A DNA stretch of 54,848 nt from Bacillus pumilus (GCF_002744245.1 NZ_NKHG01000062.1:1-54848), one strand, 5' to 3'. Positions 19,852 through 30,271 are shown, counted from the stretch's first letter. Notes: a model not told the origin generated them from the sequence alone. A program made the numbers and translations.

Positions 19852-20082
19852 ATGATTTCTAAAGAACAGCTTGCAAGAATAAATGAGCTTTCAAAAAAGT
19901 CAAAAGAGACCGGTTTATCGGACGCTGAAAAAACAGAACAGAAGCATTTAAGAGAGGAATATTTAAAAGCTTTTCGTTCTTCTATGAAAAATACACTCAA
20001 AACGGTGAAAATCGTTGATCCTGAAGGAAACGATGTCACACCAGAAAAATTAAAAAGAGAAAGAGACCAGAATCTTCATTAA
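19852..20082 (+). CDS. ynzC: DUF896 protein YnzC
   Basis: 76-aa helical protein of the DUF896 family (MISKEQLARINELSKKSKE; LREEYLKAFRSSMKN). The N-terminal half forms a two-helix hairpin and the C-terminal part is basic and flexible. It is the last gene of the SOS-controlled yneA operon; function unknown. An AAAGGAG ribosome site precedes the start, and a terminator follows. Confidence 0.95.
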   Translation: MISKEQLARINELSKKSKETGLSDAEKTEQKHLREEYLKAFRSSMKNTLKTVKIVDPEGNDVTPEKLKRERDQNLH

Positions 20083-20102
20083 GGTCGTAATTTCTTAATT
20101 TT

Positions 20103-20136
20103 TGAAAAGATGGGAAGGATATTCTCATCTTTTTTC
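20103..20136 (+). terminator. Terminator of the yneA-yneB-ynzC operon
   Basis: AAAAGATG pairs with CATCTTTT around a loop and is followed by T's. Confidence 0.75.
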
Positions 20137-20207
20137 ATATTTGCATAAGTTTTTTGGTGATCGATAAACTAAATGTGACAAAATCCTTCTTTTTCAGCGT
20201 GAAATAG

Positions 20208-20236
20208 TTGTGAAAAAAGGACAGTAGATTTATGAT
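20208..20236 (+). promoter_or_regulatory. SigA-type promoter of tkt
   Basis: TTGTGA (20208-20213) and TATGAT (20231-20236) are separated by 17 bp, about 34 bp before the start codon. Confidence 0.55.
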
Positions 20237-20269
20237 AATGGTGTACACAAGATACGGAAGGGGATTTAT

Positions 20270-22273
20270 ATGGAAACGATTGAATTGAAATCTATTGCAA
20301 CAATACGTACTCTCTCCATAGACGCAATTGAAAAAGCGAATTCCGGTCACCCTGGAATGCCAATGGGTGCTGCACCAATGGCTTATGCTTTATGGACGAA
20401 TCACTTAAACGTAAGTCCACAAAACCCAAATTGGTTTAACAGAGACCGTTTTGTTTTATCTGCGGGACATGGTTCTATGCTTTTATACAGCATGCTTCAT
20501 TTAAGCGGATACAACCTTAGCATCGAAGATCTAAAACAATTCCGCCAATGGGGAAGCAAAACACCTGGACACCCTGAATTTGGACATACAGAAGGCGTAG
20601 ATGCCACAACAGGTCCATTAGGACAAGGGATTGCCATGGCTGTAGGAATGGCACTTGCAGAAAGACATCTTGCGGAAACGTATAACAAAGACAACTTTCA
20701 CGTTGTAGATCACTATACATACAGCATTTGCGGAGATGGAGACTTAATGGAGGGAATTTCCTCTGAAGCTGCGTCACTTGCTGGTCATTTAGGCTTAGGC
20801 CGTTTAATTGTTCTTTATGATTCAAACGACATTTCTTTAGATGGCGATCTTGATCGTTCATTCTCTGAAAATGTGAAGAATCGTTTTGAAGCCATGAATT
20901 GGGAAGTTCTTTACGTAAAAGACGGCAACAACATCGAAGAAGTGACTGCTGCGATTGAAAAAGCCAAACAAAGTACGGACAAACCTACACTCATTGAAGT
21001 GAAAACGACCATCGGTTTCGGATCTCCAAACCGTGCTGGAACGTCTGGTGTGCATGGTGCACCACTTGGCAGCGAGGAAGCAAAGCTGACGAAGGAAGCC
21101 TATTCTTGGACGTTTGAAGAGGATTTCCATGTACCTTCTGAAGTGTACGATCATTTCAAAACAGCAGTAAAAGACGCTGGTCAGAAAAAAGAAGCAGCGT
21201 GGAATGAGCTGTTTGAGCAATATGAAAAAGAATATCCAGAGCTAGCAGCTCAGCTGAAGCTTGCGATTGAAGGAAAGCTTCCTGAAAATTGGGATCAAGA
21301 GGTTCCGGTTTATGAAGCAGGATCAAGCCTTGCCTCTCGCGCTTCTTCTGGAGAAGTATTAAATGGCATTGCCAAGCAAGTACCTTTCCTTATTGGTGGG
21401 TCTGCTGACCTTGCTGGATCAAATAAAACAACGATTAAACATACAGATGACTTTGGCAAAGATCATTATGCTGGCAAAAATATTTGGTTTGGTGTTAGAG
21501 AATTTGCAATGGGTGCCGCGTTAAACGGGATGGCACTTCACGGCGGTCTCCGTGTATTCGGCGGAACGTTCTTTGTTTTCTCAGATTACTTAAGACCAGC
21601 TATTCGTCTTGCTGCATTAATGGGGCTTCCCGTCACGTATGTCTTTACTCACGATAGTATTGCAGTCGGAGAAGACGGCCCAACGCATGAGCCTGTTGAA
21701 CAGCTTGCTTCATTACGTGCGGTGCCTAACCTTTCTGTCATTCGTCCAGCAGATGGAAACGAAACAGCTGCAGCGTGGAAACTTGCTGTATCGTCAACGG
21801 ATAAACCGACAGCACTAGTACTCACTCGCCAAAACCTTCCAACGATTGACCAAGCACCAGAGAAGGCATATGAGGGAGTAGAAAAGGGTGGATACGTAGT
21901 CGTTGAAGCAGCTGATGCACAGCCAGAAGCACTTCTACTCGCTTCAGGATCTGAAGTAGGTTTAGCGATTGAAGCGCAAAAGGCACTTGAAAAAGAAGGC
22001 ATCCGCGTCTCTGTTGTGAGTCTTCCTGCATGGGATCGCTTCGAAGCGCAGTCAGACGAATACAAAGAGTCAGTCCTTCCAAAAGCAGTGAGAGCACGTA
22101 TTGCGATTGAAATGGGTGCTTCACTTGGCTGGGAGCGTTACACTGGTCTTGACGGTGACGTGATTGCGATTGATAAATTTGGCGCTTCTGCACCAGGTGA
22201 AACCATTATAGAGAAATACGGATTTACTGTTAGCAACGTGGTTAGCCGTGTGAAAGCGAAGCTTCATAAATAA
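20270..22273 (+). CDS. tkt: Transketolase
   Basis: 667-aa thiamine diphosphate enzyme of the pentose phosphate pathway that moves two-carbon units between sugar phosphates. Motifs are all present: N-terminal [10 protein letters not shown] and HGSMLLY, ThDP/Mg site GDGDLMEG...[11 protein letters not shown], the middle-domain catalytic Glu region [12 protein letters not shown], and [16 protein letters not shown]. Length is normal. Own promoter upstream, AAGGGG ribosome site, and two hairpins downstream. Confidence 0.98.
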   Translation: METIELKSIATIRTLSIDAIEKANSGHPGMPMGAAPMAYALWTNHLNVSPQNPNWFNRDRFVLSAGHGSMLLYSMLHLSGYNLSIEDLKQFRQWGSKTPGHPEFGHTEGVDATTGPLGQGIAMAVGMALAERHLAETYNKDNFHVVDHYTYSICGDGDLMEGISSEAASLAGHLGLGRLIVLYDSNDISLDGDLDRSFSENVKNRFEAMNWEVLYVKDGNNIEEVTAAIEKAKQSTDKPTLIEVKTTIGFGSPNRAGTSGVHGAPLGSEEAKLTKEAYSWTFEEDFHVPSEVYDHFKTAVKDAGQKKEAAWNELFEQYEKEYPELAAQLKLAIEGKLPENWDQEVPVYEAGSSLASRASSGEVLNGIAKQVPFLIGGSADLAGSNKTTIKHTDDFGKDHYAGKNIWFGVREFAMGAALNGMALHGGLRVFGGTFFVFSDYLRPAIRLAALMGLPVTYVFTHDSIAVGEDGPTHEPVEQLASLRAVPNLSVIRPADGNETAAAWKLAVSSTDKPTALVLTRQNLPTIDQAPEKAYEGVEKGGYVVVEAADAQPEALLLASGSEVGLAIEAQKALEKEGIRVSVVSLPAWDRFEAQSDEYKESVLPKAVRARIAIEMGASLGWERYTGLDGDVIAIDKFGASAPGETIIEKYGFTVSNVVSRVKAKLHK

Positions 22274-22305
22274 TCGATCTCCAAGCATCATGCTTTTTTG
22301 CAATC

Positions 22306-22345
22306 GGTTTGCAGAGCATTTCCATACGCTCTGCAAACTTTTTTC
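22306..22345 (+). terminator. Terminator after tkt
   Basis: TTTGCAGAGC pairs with GCTCTGCAAA and runs into a T tract. A smaller hairpin with T run (AAGCAT/ATGCTT) lies just before at 22281-22299. Confidence 0.9.
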
Positions 22346-22359
22346 TTTTTTCTTGCTTT

Positions 22360-22369
22360 TTTGACAAAA
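22360..22369 (-). promoter_or_regulatory. Spo0A box upstream of sirA
   Basis: TTTGACAAAA is the exact reverse complement of the Spo0A consensus TTTTGTCRAA (R=A). A second partial match, TTGACGAAA, lies closer to the gene near 22442-22450. sirA is induced by active Spo0A in B. subtilis. Confidence 0.65.
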
Positions 22370-22471
22370 CTAGTTTCTTCTTGCTTCATATATAGACAAT
22401 TCTTTCTTTCACATTTTTGTATAATACAAGCAATAAACGAGATTGACGAAATGTGAAAGGAAGGGATAGAC

Positions 22472-22918
22472 ATGGAACGCCATTATTATATTTATTGGAT
22501 TGAGGATGAATTTGCTCATCATTATTTTGGCAGAGAATCTATTTTGTTTCATTTGTTTGAATCGTTACACTGGACGAACCGCAGTGATGACGAGTTAGTC
22601 ATGCTTGTTAAGCAAGTGGATTACGTAACGAAGCGAATCCCTGCTTTTCATATGCACCAGCGTTTAATGAACAATTTAACCAACATTCACTATACACAAA
22701 TAGGATCGATTTACAGCGCTTCATTACCAGATGGAAAAGGAACAGCTGCATTCATTATCAAAGACCGGTATATTCAAATGTCTGCCACTGGAAGCTATGA
22801 GGCAGAAGCGGTGTTTTTTGAAGTGCTGAGAAAAATTAGTCCTTGCTTCCTCGCCATGGACTTTGGATCAAAGAAGCACGGTTGGCTGAATCCGGTAAAA
22901 GTGAGGAATTTGGTTTAA
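22472..22918 (+). CDS. sirA: Sporulation inhibitor of replication SirA
   Basis: 148-aa protein that binds domain I of DnaA during sporulation to prevent new rounds of replication, keeping two chromosomes per cell. Typical start (MERHYYIYWIEDEFAHHYFGRE) and end (GWLNPVKVRNLV). Formerly YneE. AAGGAAGGG ribosome site. A Spo0A box upstream fits its known control. yneF follows. Confidence 0.95.
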   Translation: MERHYYIYWIEDEFAHHYFGRESILFHLFESLHWTNRSDDELVMLVKQVDYVTKRIPAFHMHQRLMNNLTNIHYTQIGSIYSASLPDGKGTAAFIIKDRYIQMSATGSYEAEAVFFEVLRKISPCFLAMDFGSKKHGWLNPVKVRNLV

Positions 22919-23002
22919 AAAAATAAATTTGAACGTGAAATGTTGTATAATAGCCTTTTGTTTAGTACACTTTATACGAGACAACATGAAGGAGGAAGAT
23001 TT

Positions 23003-23221
23003 ATGGATTTATGGGTTGTCATCCTTGTGGGCGTAGTTGCGCTGCTTGCAGGAGTTGCACTCGGATTCTTTATTGCTCGTAAGTATATGATGAGCTACTT
23101 GAAAAAGAATCCACCAATTAATGAACAAATGCTTCGAATGATGATGATGCAAATGGGCATGAAACCGTCCCAAAAGAAAATCAATCAAATGATGAAAGCC
23201 ATGAACAACCAAGCGAAATAA
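23003..23221 (+). CDS. yneF: UPF0154 membrane protein YneF
   Basis: 72-aa protein with one N-terminal membrane helix ([20 protein letters not shown]) and a Met-rich amphipathic tail ([20 protein letters not shown]). A longer frame starts at 22940, but the GAAGGAGG site directs ATG 23003, which gives the conserved length. Function unknown; conserved in Firmicutes. Confidence 0.95.
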   Translation: MDLWVVILVGVVALLAGVALGFFIARKYMMSYLKKNPPINEQMLRMMMMQMGMKPSQKKINQMMKAMNNQAK

Positions 23222-23314
23222 TACGTACGATATTATGATCATAGATGGAACATGGTAATAAAGGATGGACAAGCTATGTCTTTACTTTATTGAAGTCACC
23301 TTCATCAAACGCTT

Positions 23315-23359
23315 AAAACCACTGTACTTGCATAAATGAAGCAGGGAAGGTGGTTTTTA
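23315..23359 (+). terminator. Terminator after yneF
   Basis: AAAACCAC pairs with GTGGTTTT around a long loop and is followed by T's. Confidence 0.7.
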
Positions 23360-23388
23360 TTATGGCGTCAAGCATCATTTTAAAATCC

Positions 23389-23427
23389 ATAAACAAAAAA
23401 CCCCTGTGATCAGAGGTTTTTGTTTCG
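23389..23427. terminator. Second, bidirectional terminator, also serving ynzD
   Basis: ACAAAAAACCCCTGTGATCAGAGGTTTTTGT forms a stem with A and T runs on both sides. Confidence 0.8.
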
Positions 23428-23491
23428 TTTATTGTCACATATATCAACTTTTCTAAAAATCGTGCGGCATGGTTTTTATCATTAGATATGA

Positions 23492-23665
23492 TTAGTTGGC
23501 TGAATTTGAATGTAAGTGTCGTTGATATTGTAAGAGGAGATGATCTAGCTGCTGGCTATGTTCGATGGTCACTGTTGATGTCATCCCATTATGCAAGACA
23601 ACTTTCATCAGCTCTTCTCTTTTTTCTTCGATTTGAGTTAATAATGATGTTTTTACCAAAGTCAT
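23492..23665 (-). CDS. ynzD: Spo0E-family aspartyl-phosphate phosphatase YnzD
   Basis: 57-aa protein that would dephosphorylate Spo0A~P and restrain sporulation. Two helices carry the family signature, IEEKREELMKVV and SQQLDHLLLQYQR (SQxLD motif). The frame extends upstream to a TTG at 23680. ATG 23665 gives exactly the B. subtilis length, but GAAAGGA is rather near it, so an internal TTG (23659) is possible. It has the same position as in B. subtilis (between yneF and ccdA), on the opposite strand. Confidence 0.85.
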   Translation of the reverse strand: MTLVKTSLLTQIEEKREELMKVVLHNGMTSTVTIEHSQQLDHLLLQYQRHLHSNSAN

Positions 23666-23873
23666 GTTCCTTTCATGCAAATCTTGATAAAAAGAATCGA
23701 TTCTATTATATCCATTTTAAGGTTTATTTTCAAATTTAAAGGATTTGTTATCTTGATGTCAAATTAAATTATATAAGGTTTTAAGAGAATAGACCATCTT
23801 TATTGGGATGATGTAAAAAAAATGAAATGATTTTGTCATCTCTTATTGTATATTGTAAGAAGGGGGTGTTCTT

Positions 23874-24581
23874 TTGTCAGATTTGAATTACTTTTTAGCT
23901 TTTGGGGCAGGATTTCTTTCTTTTATCTCACCGTGCTGTTTGCCGCTTTACCCAGCTTTTTTATCGTATATCACGGGCGTTAGTATAGATGAAGTGAAAT
24001 CTGAGAAGGTGCTGCTGAGAAGAAGGAGTCTGCTTCATACATTATTCTTTTTAATTGGGTTCTCTATCATTTTTATTGCGATTGGCTTTGGGACATCGTT
24101 TGTTGGGAAGTTTTTTATTGAATATCATCAAGCGATTCGTCAAATTGGAGCCATCCTCATTATTTTCTTTGGTTTTATGATTCTTGGTGTATTTCAGCCT
24201 TCTTTTTTAATGGGAGAAAAGAGGATGCAGTTTAAAAATCGTCCGGCTGGTTTTTTTGGATCGATTCTCATCGGAATGGGTTTTGCTGCTGGATGGACAC
24301 CTTGTACCGGCCCGATTTTATCAGCTGTCATCACACTTGCCAGTTACAAACCGGAGTCCGCTGTGACCTACATGATTGCGTATGTGTTAGGTTTTGCTAT
24401 CCCGTTTTTTGTTCTTTCCTTTTTCATCACAAAAATGGCTTGGATCAGAAAGCGTCAGGAGCTCATCATGAGAATTGGCGGGATCATTATGATTGTGGTA
24501 GGGATATTGCTGTTCTTTGATCTTCTTACATGGATTATCATTATGTTCTCATCAATTCTTGGTGGATTTAAAGGCTTTTGA
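23874..24581 (+). CDS. ccdA: Cytochrome c biogenesis thiol transporter CcdA
   Basis: 235-aa membrane protein of the DsbD family that carries reducing equivalents across the membrane for ResA and for spore-cortex StoA. About six helices. The redox cysteines are in [12 protein letters not shown] and GWTPCTGP. The start is TTG 23874 after an AAGGGGGTG site. In B. subtilis yneI lies between ccdA and ccdC; here only 94 bp separate them and yneI is absent. Confidence 0.95.
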   Translation: MSDLNYFLAFGAGFLSFISPCCLPLYPAFLSYITGVSIDEVKSEKVLLRRRSLLHTLFFLIGFSIIFIAIGFGTSFVGKFFIEYHQAIRQIGAILIIFFGFMILGVFQPSFLMGEKRMQFKNRPAGFFGSILIGMGFAAGWTPCTGPILSAVITLASYKPESAVTYMIAYVLGFAIPFFVLSFFITKMAWIRKRQELIMRIGGIIMIVVGILLFFDLLTWIIIMFSSILGGFKGF

Positions 24582-24675
24582 AATCGTTTTCTACAGTCGC
24601 GGCGAATGGTTTTTTTTCGTCAATTGGAGTATATTATACATAGGCTGACCTTAAAGAATAAAGGAATGATTTGAT

Positions 24676-25158
24676 ATGATGATCGTAATCTCTTCTATAG
24701 TTGCGGTATGTATGGCGGTAGCCGTCATGTTTATTCGCATTAAATCATCTGCAAAACCTGCAACCGCGAAAAAAATTATTTTACCTCCTATTTTCATGAG
24801 CACTGGCGCAATGATGTTTTTTGTTCCTATGTTTCGAGTAACTGGAGCTGAATTTCTTGAGGCGATCACAGTGGGGATGTTTTTCTCCATATTTTTAATC
24901 AAAACATCGAAATTTGAAATTAGAGGCAATGAAATTTACTTAAAGCGTTCAAAAGCATTTGTGTTTATTCTCATTGGACTTCTTGTCCTTCGTATCGGTA
25001 TGAAGACGATCTTAAGCTCTTCCATTAATTATGGCGCGCTAAGCGGGATGTTTTGGATCCTAGCCTTTGGCATGATCGTGCCTTGGCGGGTCGCTATGTA
25101 TTTGTCGTTTAGAAAGCTGTCTAAACAATTAGACCCGCAGCAGGTTCAAATGAATTAA
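24676..25158 (+). CDS. ccdC: CcdC membrane protein (YneJ)
   Basis: 160-aa protein with about five hydrophobic helices, belonging to the CcdC family linked by position to cytochrome c maturation; in B. subtilis it is dispensable for that. Typical PWRVAMYLSFRKL near the C terminus. An AAAGGAATG ribosome site precedes the start. It converges on yneK with a shared terminator. Confidence 0.92.
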   Translation: MMIVISSIVAVCMAVAVMFIRIKSSAKPATAKKIILPPIFMSTGAMMFFVPMFRVTGAEFLEAITVGMFFSIFLIKTSKFEIRGNEIYLKRSKAFVFILIGLLVLRIGMKTILSSSINYGALSGMFWILAFGMIVPWRVAMYLSFRKLSKQLDPQQVQMN

Positions 25159-25188
25159 ACCTCCTTTTTAAAAAAGGAGGTTATTTTA
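25156..25188. terminator. Bidirectional terminator between ccdC and yneK
   Basis: AACCTCCTTTTTAAAAAAGGAGGTT is an almost perfect hairpin with T's on both strands, overlapping both gene ends. Confidence 0.9.
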
Positions 25189-25609
25189 ATAACGATTCGT
25201 ATGGCGTGTGATCGATGTTTTTTTCTTGAAGTCGCTTGAGTAAAAACTTATGGTCTCGTTTTGGCGTAGCAATAATATAGCCGCGAATGATTAGATCTAA
25301 ATTAATGCTGGCAGCCTGTTCTTTTAGTGCCAGCTCTCCAATTTTCCCCGCGATTTTTTCTTTGGCGACATCTCTAAAGAGCTCTGGAACAGGTAATACT
25401 AGCTCGTTTAAAAGCCGCTTGTCCTCGTCCCGCCAAAGGTGAAGGCTCTTTTGAATATATTCATCCTGCCAATCAAGCTCTGATTTCCCATCTTCCTTTG
25501 GCAATCGTTTTAAAAATTTGCGAAACATAAAAAAGCCACCGATTGCTAGTAATCCGATCATGACAGTACCCCAAAATAAAATGAACCACAAAAACCAGCC
25601 GCTTAACAT
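25181..25609 (-). CDS. yneK: DUF2621 membrane protein YneK
   Basis: 142-aa protein. One N-terminal membrane helix (WFLWFILFWGTVMIGLLAIGG), then a cytoplasmic domain with WQDEYIQKSLHLW, LVLPVPELFRDVAKEKIAGKI and IRGYIIATPKRDH. The sequence looks like an N-anchored proto-chlorophyllide-reductase-like fold as annotated for DUF2621; role unknown. GGAGTGAG ribosome site. Confidence 0.9.
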   Translation of the reverse strand: MLSGWFLWFILFWGTVMIGLLAIGGFFMFRKFLKRLPKEDGKSELDWQDEYIQKSLHLWRDEDKRLLNELVLPVPELFRDVAKEKIAGKIGELALKEQAASINLDLIIRGYIIATPKRDHKFLLKRLQEKNIDHTPYESLLK

Positions 25610-25839
25610 GTTCTCACTCCTTACCCCTTATTTCTCTATCCTATTTTACATGAAGAGATGATAGAAGAAAATAACAAAAATGTATGTATATTTTCTCTAT
25701 AAACGCCTCGTTTTCATTGATAGCCGCCCATTTACTAGAATGACCCAAACCATTTGGTAGGAAAAGAATACATTATCGTATAGCGATTCTACTATTTGGC
25801 CATGGTGGTTCGCAAAAGGTATTGACTTGAAACGAACGG

Positions 25840-25874
25840 AAGAGAGCCCACCTAAGTGAAGGTGGGCTCTTAAT
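25840..25874 (-). terminator. Terminator of cotM
   Basis: On the minus strand AAGAGCCCACCTT...AGGTGGGCTCT forms a strong GC stem, overlapping the cotM stop codon. Confidence 0.75.
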
Positions 25875-26268
25875 GTTTGAAGGAAGGCATCTGAAAGGAA
25901 AATGCACCGTCTTGACGATGAGAATGTTTATTTATTTTGATCGAGAGCATTTGGTTTTCGTATTCTGTGTCAATGTCTTTGTCATTCAAATAAAAAGGGA
26001 GCATGACGCTTTTTTTAAATGGCTGTTCCCCATCATTTGGCTGAGTGACCGTATAGGCGAAGATGAGTTCATAGCCAGCGAAGGTCAGTTTTAAATCAGT
26101 GATTGACAAGGCGGAGATATCCATCTCGATAATATAATCACGGCTTGTTTCATAAAGGTCAATTGGGAGGTGTTCATCATACCAGGCAAATGGATCATCC
26201 ATTAACACATTGAGCCAGTCATCTATTTCTAGAAAATCAGAGAAATTTGCTTGCTTTTCATTCTCCAT
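25870..26268 (-). CDS. cotM: Outer spore coat protein CotM (small heat-shock-like)
   Basis: 132-aa alpha-crystallin-type protein of the outer spore coat, made in the mother cell. The domain runs from LPIDLYETSRDYIIEMDISAL through DTEYENQMLSIKI. An in-frame start eight codons upstream is open, but GGAGGAG is properly spaced for ATG 26268, giving the expected length (B. subtilis 130 aa). It neighbours the spore genes sspP and sspO on the same strand. Confidence 0.9.
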   Translation of the reverse strand: MENEKQANFSDFLEIDDWLNVLMDDPFAWYDEHLPIDLYETSRDYIIEMDISALSITDLKLTFAGYELIFAYTVTQPNDGEQPFKKSVMLPFYLNDKDIDTEYENQMLSIKINKHSHRQDGAFSFQMPSFKH

Positions 26269-26370
26269 AAACACTCCTCCATCACATCTCATAATAAATC
26301 ATATGATGAAAACTGAAATGTGTGAAAGACCTAAAACATCCCGTTTGGTCACGGGATGAGTGGAGAATGT

Positions 26371-26517
26371 TTACATATCATGATGTGAATTGTGCTTTTG
26401 TCTTGAGTGATTGCGGTTTTTCACTTTTTTACTGCCCGATAATGGTTCAGGCTGACTGCCATGATGCTCTTTAGGAGAGTTTTGACGGATGTCTTTCCCT
26501 GTGTTTTTATTCGTCAT
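26371..26517 (-). CDS. sspP: Small acid-soluble spore protein P
   Basis: 48-aa minor spore protein ([34 protein letters not shown]; ends SHHDM). Highly similar to B. subtilis SspP (CotL). It is too short for most gene finders. It follows sspO by 16 bp in the same operon, with a GGAG-type ribosome site in the gap. In B. subtilis the pair is forespore-specific (SigG). Confidence 0.95.
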   Translation of the reverse strand: MTNKNTGKDIRQNSPKEHHGSQPEPLSGSKKVKNRNHSRQKHNSHHDM

Positions 26518-26533
26518 GAGTCTTGCTCCTTTC

Positions 26534-26680
26534 TTATTGGTTCTTTTTGCGCTTTTTATTGTTTTGCCTTTGTTCTTCAGTTAAAACGAGCTGATCATTT
26601 TCTATATAGCCTGCACCTTTTCCTTGGCTTTTGGCTGCGTTCATGCCGTTAATGACATGATTGGCTTTTCGTTTTGTCAT
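26534..26680 (-). CDS. sspO: Small acid-soluble spore protein O
   Basis: 48-aa minor spore protein ([40 protein letters not shown]). Start with GAGGTGAT ribosome site. First gene of sspOP, divergent from citB, the same arrangement as in B. subtilis. Confidence 0.95.
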   Translation of the reverse strand: MTKRKANHVINGMNAAKSQGKGAGYIENDQLVLTEEQRQNNKKRKKNQ

Positions 26681-26748
26681 GTTCTATCACCTCAATTGTA
26701 GTATGATCTCGCACCACTTAGTTTATGAAGAGTAATCATTTCCTAATG

Positions 26749-26763
26749 ATAAGCTAAACTTAT
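26749..26763. promoter_or_regulatory. CcpC operator of citB
   Basis: ATAA-GCTAAAC-TTAT is a perfect ATAA-N7-TTAT dyad, the element through which the LysR-type regulator CcpC controls aconitase in response to citrate. A half site (ATAA) lies further downstream, near 26772. Confidence 0.75.
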
Positions 26764-26848
26764 TGAATTTAATAAAAGCATTGTTATTTACTTATGTATG
26801 AATTTGTTTTAAGATGAAATTGTGAGAAAATTGTGGTGAAATACGACG

Positions 26849-26863
26849 ATTTTTCTGAGAATT
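26849..26863. promoter_or_regulatory. CodY-box-like sequence upstream of citB
   Basis: ATTTTTCTGAGAATT matches 13 of 15 positions of the CodY consensus AATTTTCWGAAAATT. It sits in the citB leader. CodY also represses citB in B. subtilis. Confidence 0.5.
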
Positions 26864-26900
26864 GAAATTGATCTTGATCATCAAAAGGGGGATTTTGGAC

Positions 26901-29630
26901 ATGTCGAAACAGCAGCAAGTCGCTAAACAAGACGCTTTTCAATCTAGAAAAACGTTTTCGACAAATGGAAAAACGTATCACTATTATTCGCTAGAAGCAC
27001 TAGAAAAACAAGGGATCGGAAATGTTTCTAAGCTGCCTTATTCCATTAAGGTACTGTTAGAATCAGTGCTTCGCCAAGTAGACGGTAGAGTGATCAAAAA
27101 GGAACACGTTGAGAACCTGGCAAAATGGGGAACTGCCGAGGTAAAAGAGATTGATGTTCCATTTAAACCTTCTCGTGTTATTTTACAAGACTTCACGGGT
27201 GTACCAGCCGTCGTTGACCTTGCTTCTTTAAGAAAAGCAATGGCAGATGTCGGTGGAAATCCGGATAAAATCAATCCTGAAATTCCAGTTGATCTTGTGA
27301 TTGACCATTCTGTTCAAGTTGACAAAGCTGGAACTGAAGACGCACTAAACATTAACATGGATTTAGAATTTGAACGTAACGCAGAGCGTTATAACTTCCT
27401 TAGCTGGGCCAAGAAAGCGTTTAACAACTATCAAGCTGTTCCGCCTGCAACAGGGATTGTTCACCAAGTGAACTTAGAGTATCTTGCAAGTGTTGTTCAT
27501 GCAATTGAAGAAGATGGTGAGATCATCACTTACCCAGATACACTAGTTGGTACTGACTCTCATACAACAATGATTAATGGAATTGGTGTTCTTGGATGGG
27601 GCGTTGGCGGTATTGAAGCGGAAGCTGGTATGCTTGGTCAGCCTTCTTACTTCCCAGTGCCAGAAGTCATTGGAGCCAAATTAGTTGGGGAGCTTCCAAA
27701 CGGAACGACTGCAACTGACTTGGCATTAAAAGTGACACAGGTATTACGTGAAAAAGGCGTTGTCAATAAGTTCGTTGAATTCTTCGGACCAGGCGTTGCA
27801 CAGCTGCCATTAGCTGACCGAGCAACCATTGCCAACATGGCGCCTGAATATGGTGCTACTTGCGGATTCTTCCCAGTTGATGCGGAAGCTCTTGCATACC
27901 TTCGCCTAACTGGTCGTGATGAAGAACAAATTAATATCGTTGAAGAATATTCTCGCGCAAATGGTTTATTCTATATGCCAGATGCTGAGGATCCAATTTT
28001 TACTGACGTTGTGGAAATTGATCTTTCTAAAATTGAGTCAAACTTGTCTGGTCCAAAACGTCCACAAGATTTGATTCCACTTTCTGAAATGAAAGATACG
28101 TTCCATAAACACCTTGAAAGCCCAGCAGGGAACCAAGGATTCGGTTTAGATAAATCTGAGCTGGATAAACAAATCGAGTTTGATCTTCAGAACGGTGAAA
28201 AAGCTGTCATGAAGACAGGTGCCATTGCAATTGCAGCGATTACGAGCTGTACAAATACATCTAACCCATACGTCTTGATCGGGGCAGGTCTTGTCGCGAA
28301 GAAAGCAAGTGAGCTTGGTATGAAGGTACCAAACTATGTGAAAACGTCACTAGCGCCAGGTTCAAAGGTTGTCACTGGATATCTTGTGAACTCAGGGCTT
28401 CTTCCATACCTAAGAGACCTCGGATTTAACATTGTAGGATATGGCTGTACAACATGTATCGGAAACTCAGGACCGCTTGCGAAAGAAATCGAGGAAGCTG
28501 TTTCTGAAAATGATCTGCTGATTACTTCAGTTTTATCAGGTAACCGTAACTTTGAAGGTCGTATCCATCCGCTTGTTAAAGGGAACTATCTTGCATCTCC
28601 ACCATTAGTAGTGGCGTATGCACTTGCTGGAACAGTTGATATTGACTTAACAAAAGACCCTATCGGTGTTGATAAAAATGGTGAGAACGTTTATTTCAAT
28701 GACATTTGGCCATCAATGGACGAAATCAACAGTGTCGTCAAAAGCACTGTCACACCTGAGCTATTCCGTTCAGAGTATGAAACTGTTTTTGACAGCAATG
28801 ACCGCTGGAATGAAATTAAAACGACGGATGATGCCTTGTATAAATGGGATGAAGATTCAACATACATTGCGAACCCGCCATTCTTTGAAAACCTATCAGT
28901 TGAACCGGGTAAAGTTGAACCACTTAAAGCCCTGCGCGTAGTCGCGAAGTTCGGTGATTCTGTCACAACTGACCATATTTCTCCTGCTGGAGCAATTGGT
29001 AAAGACACACCTGCAGGTAAATACTTGCAAGAAAGAGGCGTGTCGTCTAGAGACTTTAACTCATATGGATCTCGCCGTGGTAACCACCATGTCATGATGA
29101 GAGGTACATTTGCAAACATCCGTATTAAGAACCAGATTGCACCAGGAACAGAAGGCGGATATACAACTTATTGGCCAACTGGTGAAGTCACATCCATTTA
29201 TGATGCATGCATGCGTTATAAAGAGGATGGAACGGGTCTTGCCATCTTAGCAGGTAAAGACTATGGAATGGGCTCTTCACGTGACTGGGCTGCAAAAGGA
29301 ACAAATCTTCTTGGCATTAAATTTGTTCTAGCTGAAAGCTTTGAGCGAATCCACAGAAGTAACCTTGTATTCATGGGCGTACTTCCTTTGCAGTTTAAAG
29401 ACGGGGAAAGTGCAGAGACTTATGGACTCACAGGAACAGAAACATTTGAAGTTGATGTGGACGAAACAGTTCGTCCGCGTGATCTTGTCACTGTAAAAGC
29501 AATTGATACAGATGGCAATGAAAAAACATTTGAAGTGGTTGTTCGTTTTGACAGTGAAGTCGAAATTGATTACTATCGTCATGGCGGTATTCTTCAAATG
29601 GTACTGCGTGAAAAATTGGCAAGCAACTAA
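26901..29630 (+). CDS. citB: Aconitate hydratase (aconitase)
   Basis: 909-aa TCA-cycle enzyme converting citrate to isocitrate; under iron starvation it also acts as an RNA-binding regulator. The 4Fe-4S ligands are in [12 protein letters not shown] and [12 protein letters not shown]. Other signatures are [19 protein letters not shown] and the C-terminal swivel [16 protein letters not shown]. The longer frame from 26862 is ignored, because the AAAGGGGG site serves ATG 26901 (MSKQQQ). Upstream CcpC and CodY sites agree with known control. Confidence 0.98.
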   Translation: MSKQQQVAKQDAFQSRKTFSTNGKTYHYYSLEALEKQGIGNVSKLPYSIKVLLESVLRQVDGRVIKKEHVENLAKWGTAEVKEIDVPFKPSRVILQDFTGVPAVVDLASLRKAMADVGGNPDKINPEIPVDLVIDHSVQVDKAGTEDALNINMDLEFERNAERYNFLSWAKKAFNNYQAVPPATGIVHQVNLEYLASVVHAIEEDGEIITYPDTLVGTDSHTTMINGIGVLGWGVGGIEAEAGMLGQPSYFPVPEVIGAKLVGELPNGTTATDLALKVTQVLREKGVVNKFVEFFGPGVAQLPLADRATIANMAPEYGATCGFFPVDAEALAYLRLTGRDEEQINIVEEYSRANGLFYMPDAEDPIFTDVVEIDLSKIESNLSGPKRPQDLIPLSEMKDTFHKHLESPAGNQGFGLDKSELDKQIEFDLQNGEKAVMKTGAIAIAAITSCTNTSNPYVLIGAGLVAKKASELGMKVPNYVKTSLAPGSKVVTGYLVNSGLLPYLRDLGFNIVGYGCTTCIGNSGPLAKEIEEAVSENDLLITSVLSGNRNFEGRIHPLVKGNYLASPPLVVAYALAGTVDIDLTKDPIGVDKNGENVYFNDIWPSMDEINSVVKSTVTPELFRSEYETVFDSNDRWNEIKTTDDALYKWDEDSTYIANPPFFENLSVEPGKVEPLKALRVVAKFGDSVTTDHISPAGAIGKDTPAGKYLQERGVSSRDFNSYGSRRGNHHVMMRGTFANIRIKNQIAPGTEGGYTTYWPTGEVTSIYDACMRYKEDGTGLAILAGKDYGMGSSRDWAAKGTNLLGIKFVLAESFERIHRSNLVFMGVLPLQFKDGESAETYGLTGTETFEVDVDETVRPRDLVTVKAIDTDGNEKTFEVVVRFDSEVEIDYYRHGGILQMVLREKLASN

Positions 29631-29638
29631 TAAAGCGA

Positions 29639-29676
29639 AGAAGAGAAGGCGTCTGAAAGCTTTCTCTTCTTTTTTA
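29639..29676 (+). terminator. Terminator after citB
   Basis: AAGAAGAGAA pairs with TTCTCTTCTT and ends in a T run. Confidence 0.9.
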
Positions 29677-29696
29677 AAATAAGTGGAGGATCAATC

Positions 29697-30200
29697 ATGT
29701 GGAAAAAAGTAATGGCAAGCGCTGTTTTACTTGTGTTGATTGGTTTACTTGCGTGGAATTTATTCGGTCCAAAAGAGCCGGCCATCGGCCTTGAAAAAGG
29801 GGATCAAGCCCCTGATTTTGCGCTCAAAACACTTGATGGCAAAACCGTATCGTTATCTGATTATCGCGGGAAAAAGGTGCTCGTCAATTTTTGGGCGACA
29901 TGGTGTAAGCCTTGCAGGACGGAAATGCCAGATCTAGATGAAATCAGAAGCGAAAATGATCAAGTTGAAGTACTTGCGGTGAACTTGACTACCACTGAAA
30001 AGAGTGTGGACCATGTCACATCATTTATGAATGAACTCAAGCTGAGCTTTCCTGTTTTATTGGACCAAAAAGGCATTCAAGCGAGGTATCAGGTGCTATC
30101 ATATCCAACTACATACATTTTAGATGAAAAAGGACGAATCATGTCTGTGAAGCATCAAATGCTGACAAAAAAAGAAATTGCAAAAGAGCTGGATCTATAA
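29697..30200 (+). CDS. yneN: Thioredoxin-like thiol-disulfide oxidoreductase YneN
   Basis: 167-aa membrane-anchored, extracytoplasmic protein of the ResA/TlpA type. One N-terminal helix (residues 5-22), then a thioredoxin fold with active site WCKPC (WATWCKPCRTEM) and the cis-proline segment SYPTTYILD. It probably receives electrons from CcdA, encoded 5 kb upstream. Substrate unknown. Confidence 0.92.
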   Translation: MWKKVMASAVLLVLIGLLAWNLFGPKEPAIGLEKGDQAPDFALKTLDGKTVSLSDYRGKKVLVNFWATWCKPCRTEMPDLDEIRSENDQVEVLAVNLTTTEKSVDHVTSFMNELKLSFPVLLDQKGIQARYQVLSYPTTYILDEKGRIMSVKHQMLTKKEIAKELDL

Positions 30201-30271
30201 TGATTCAGCTCTTTTGCTTATTTTCTAAATTTTTTGGCGAAAATGTAATAAACATAATGGAGGTGACTGGA

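Noticed and set aside
23488..23739. Plus-strand frame opposite ynzD
   Set aside because: The minus-strand frame carries the clear Spo0E signature; the plus frame is its shadow.
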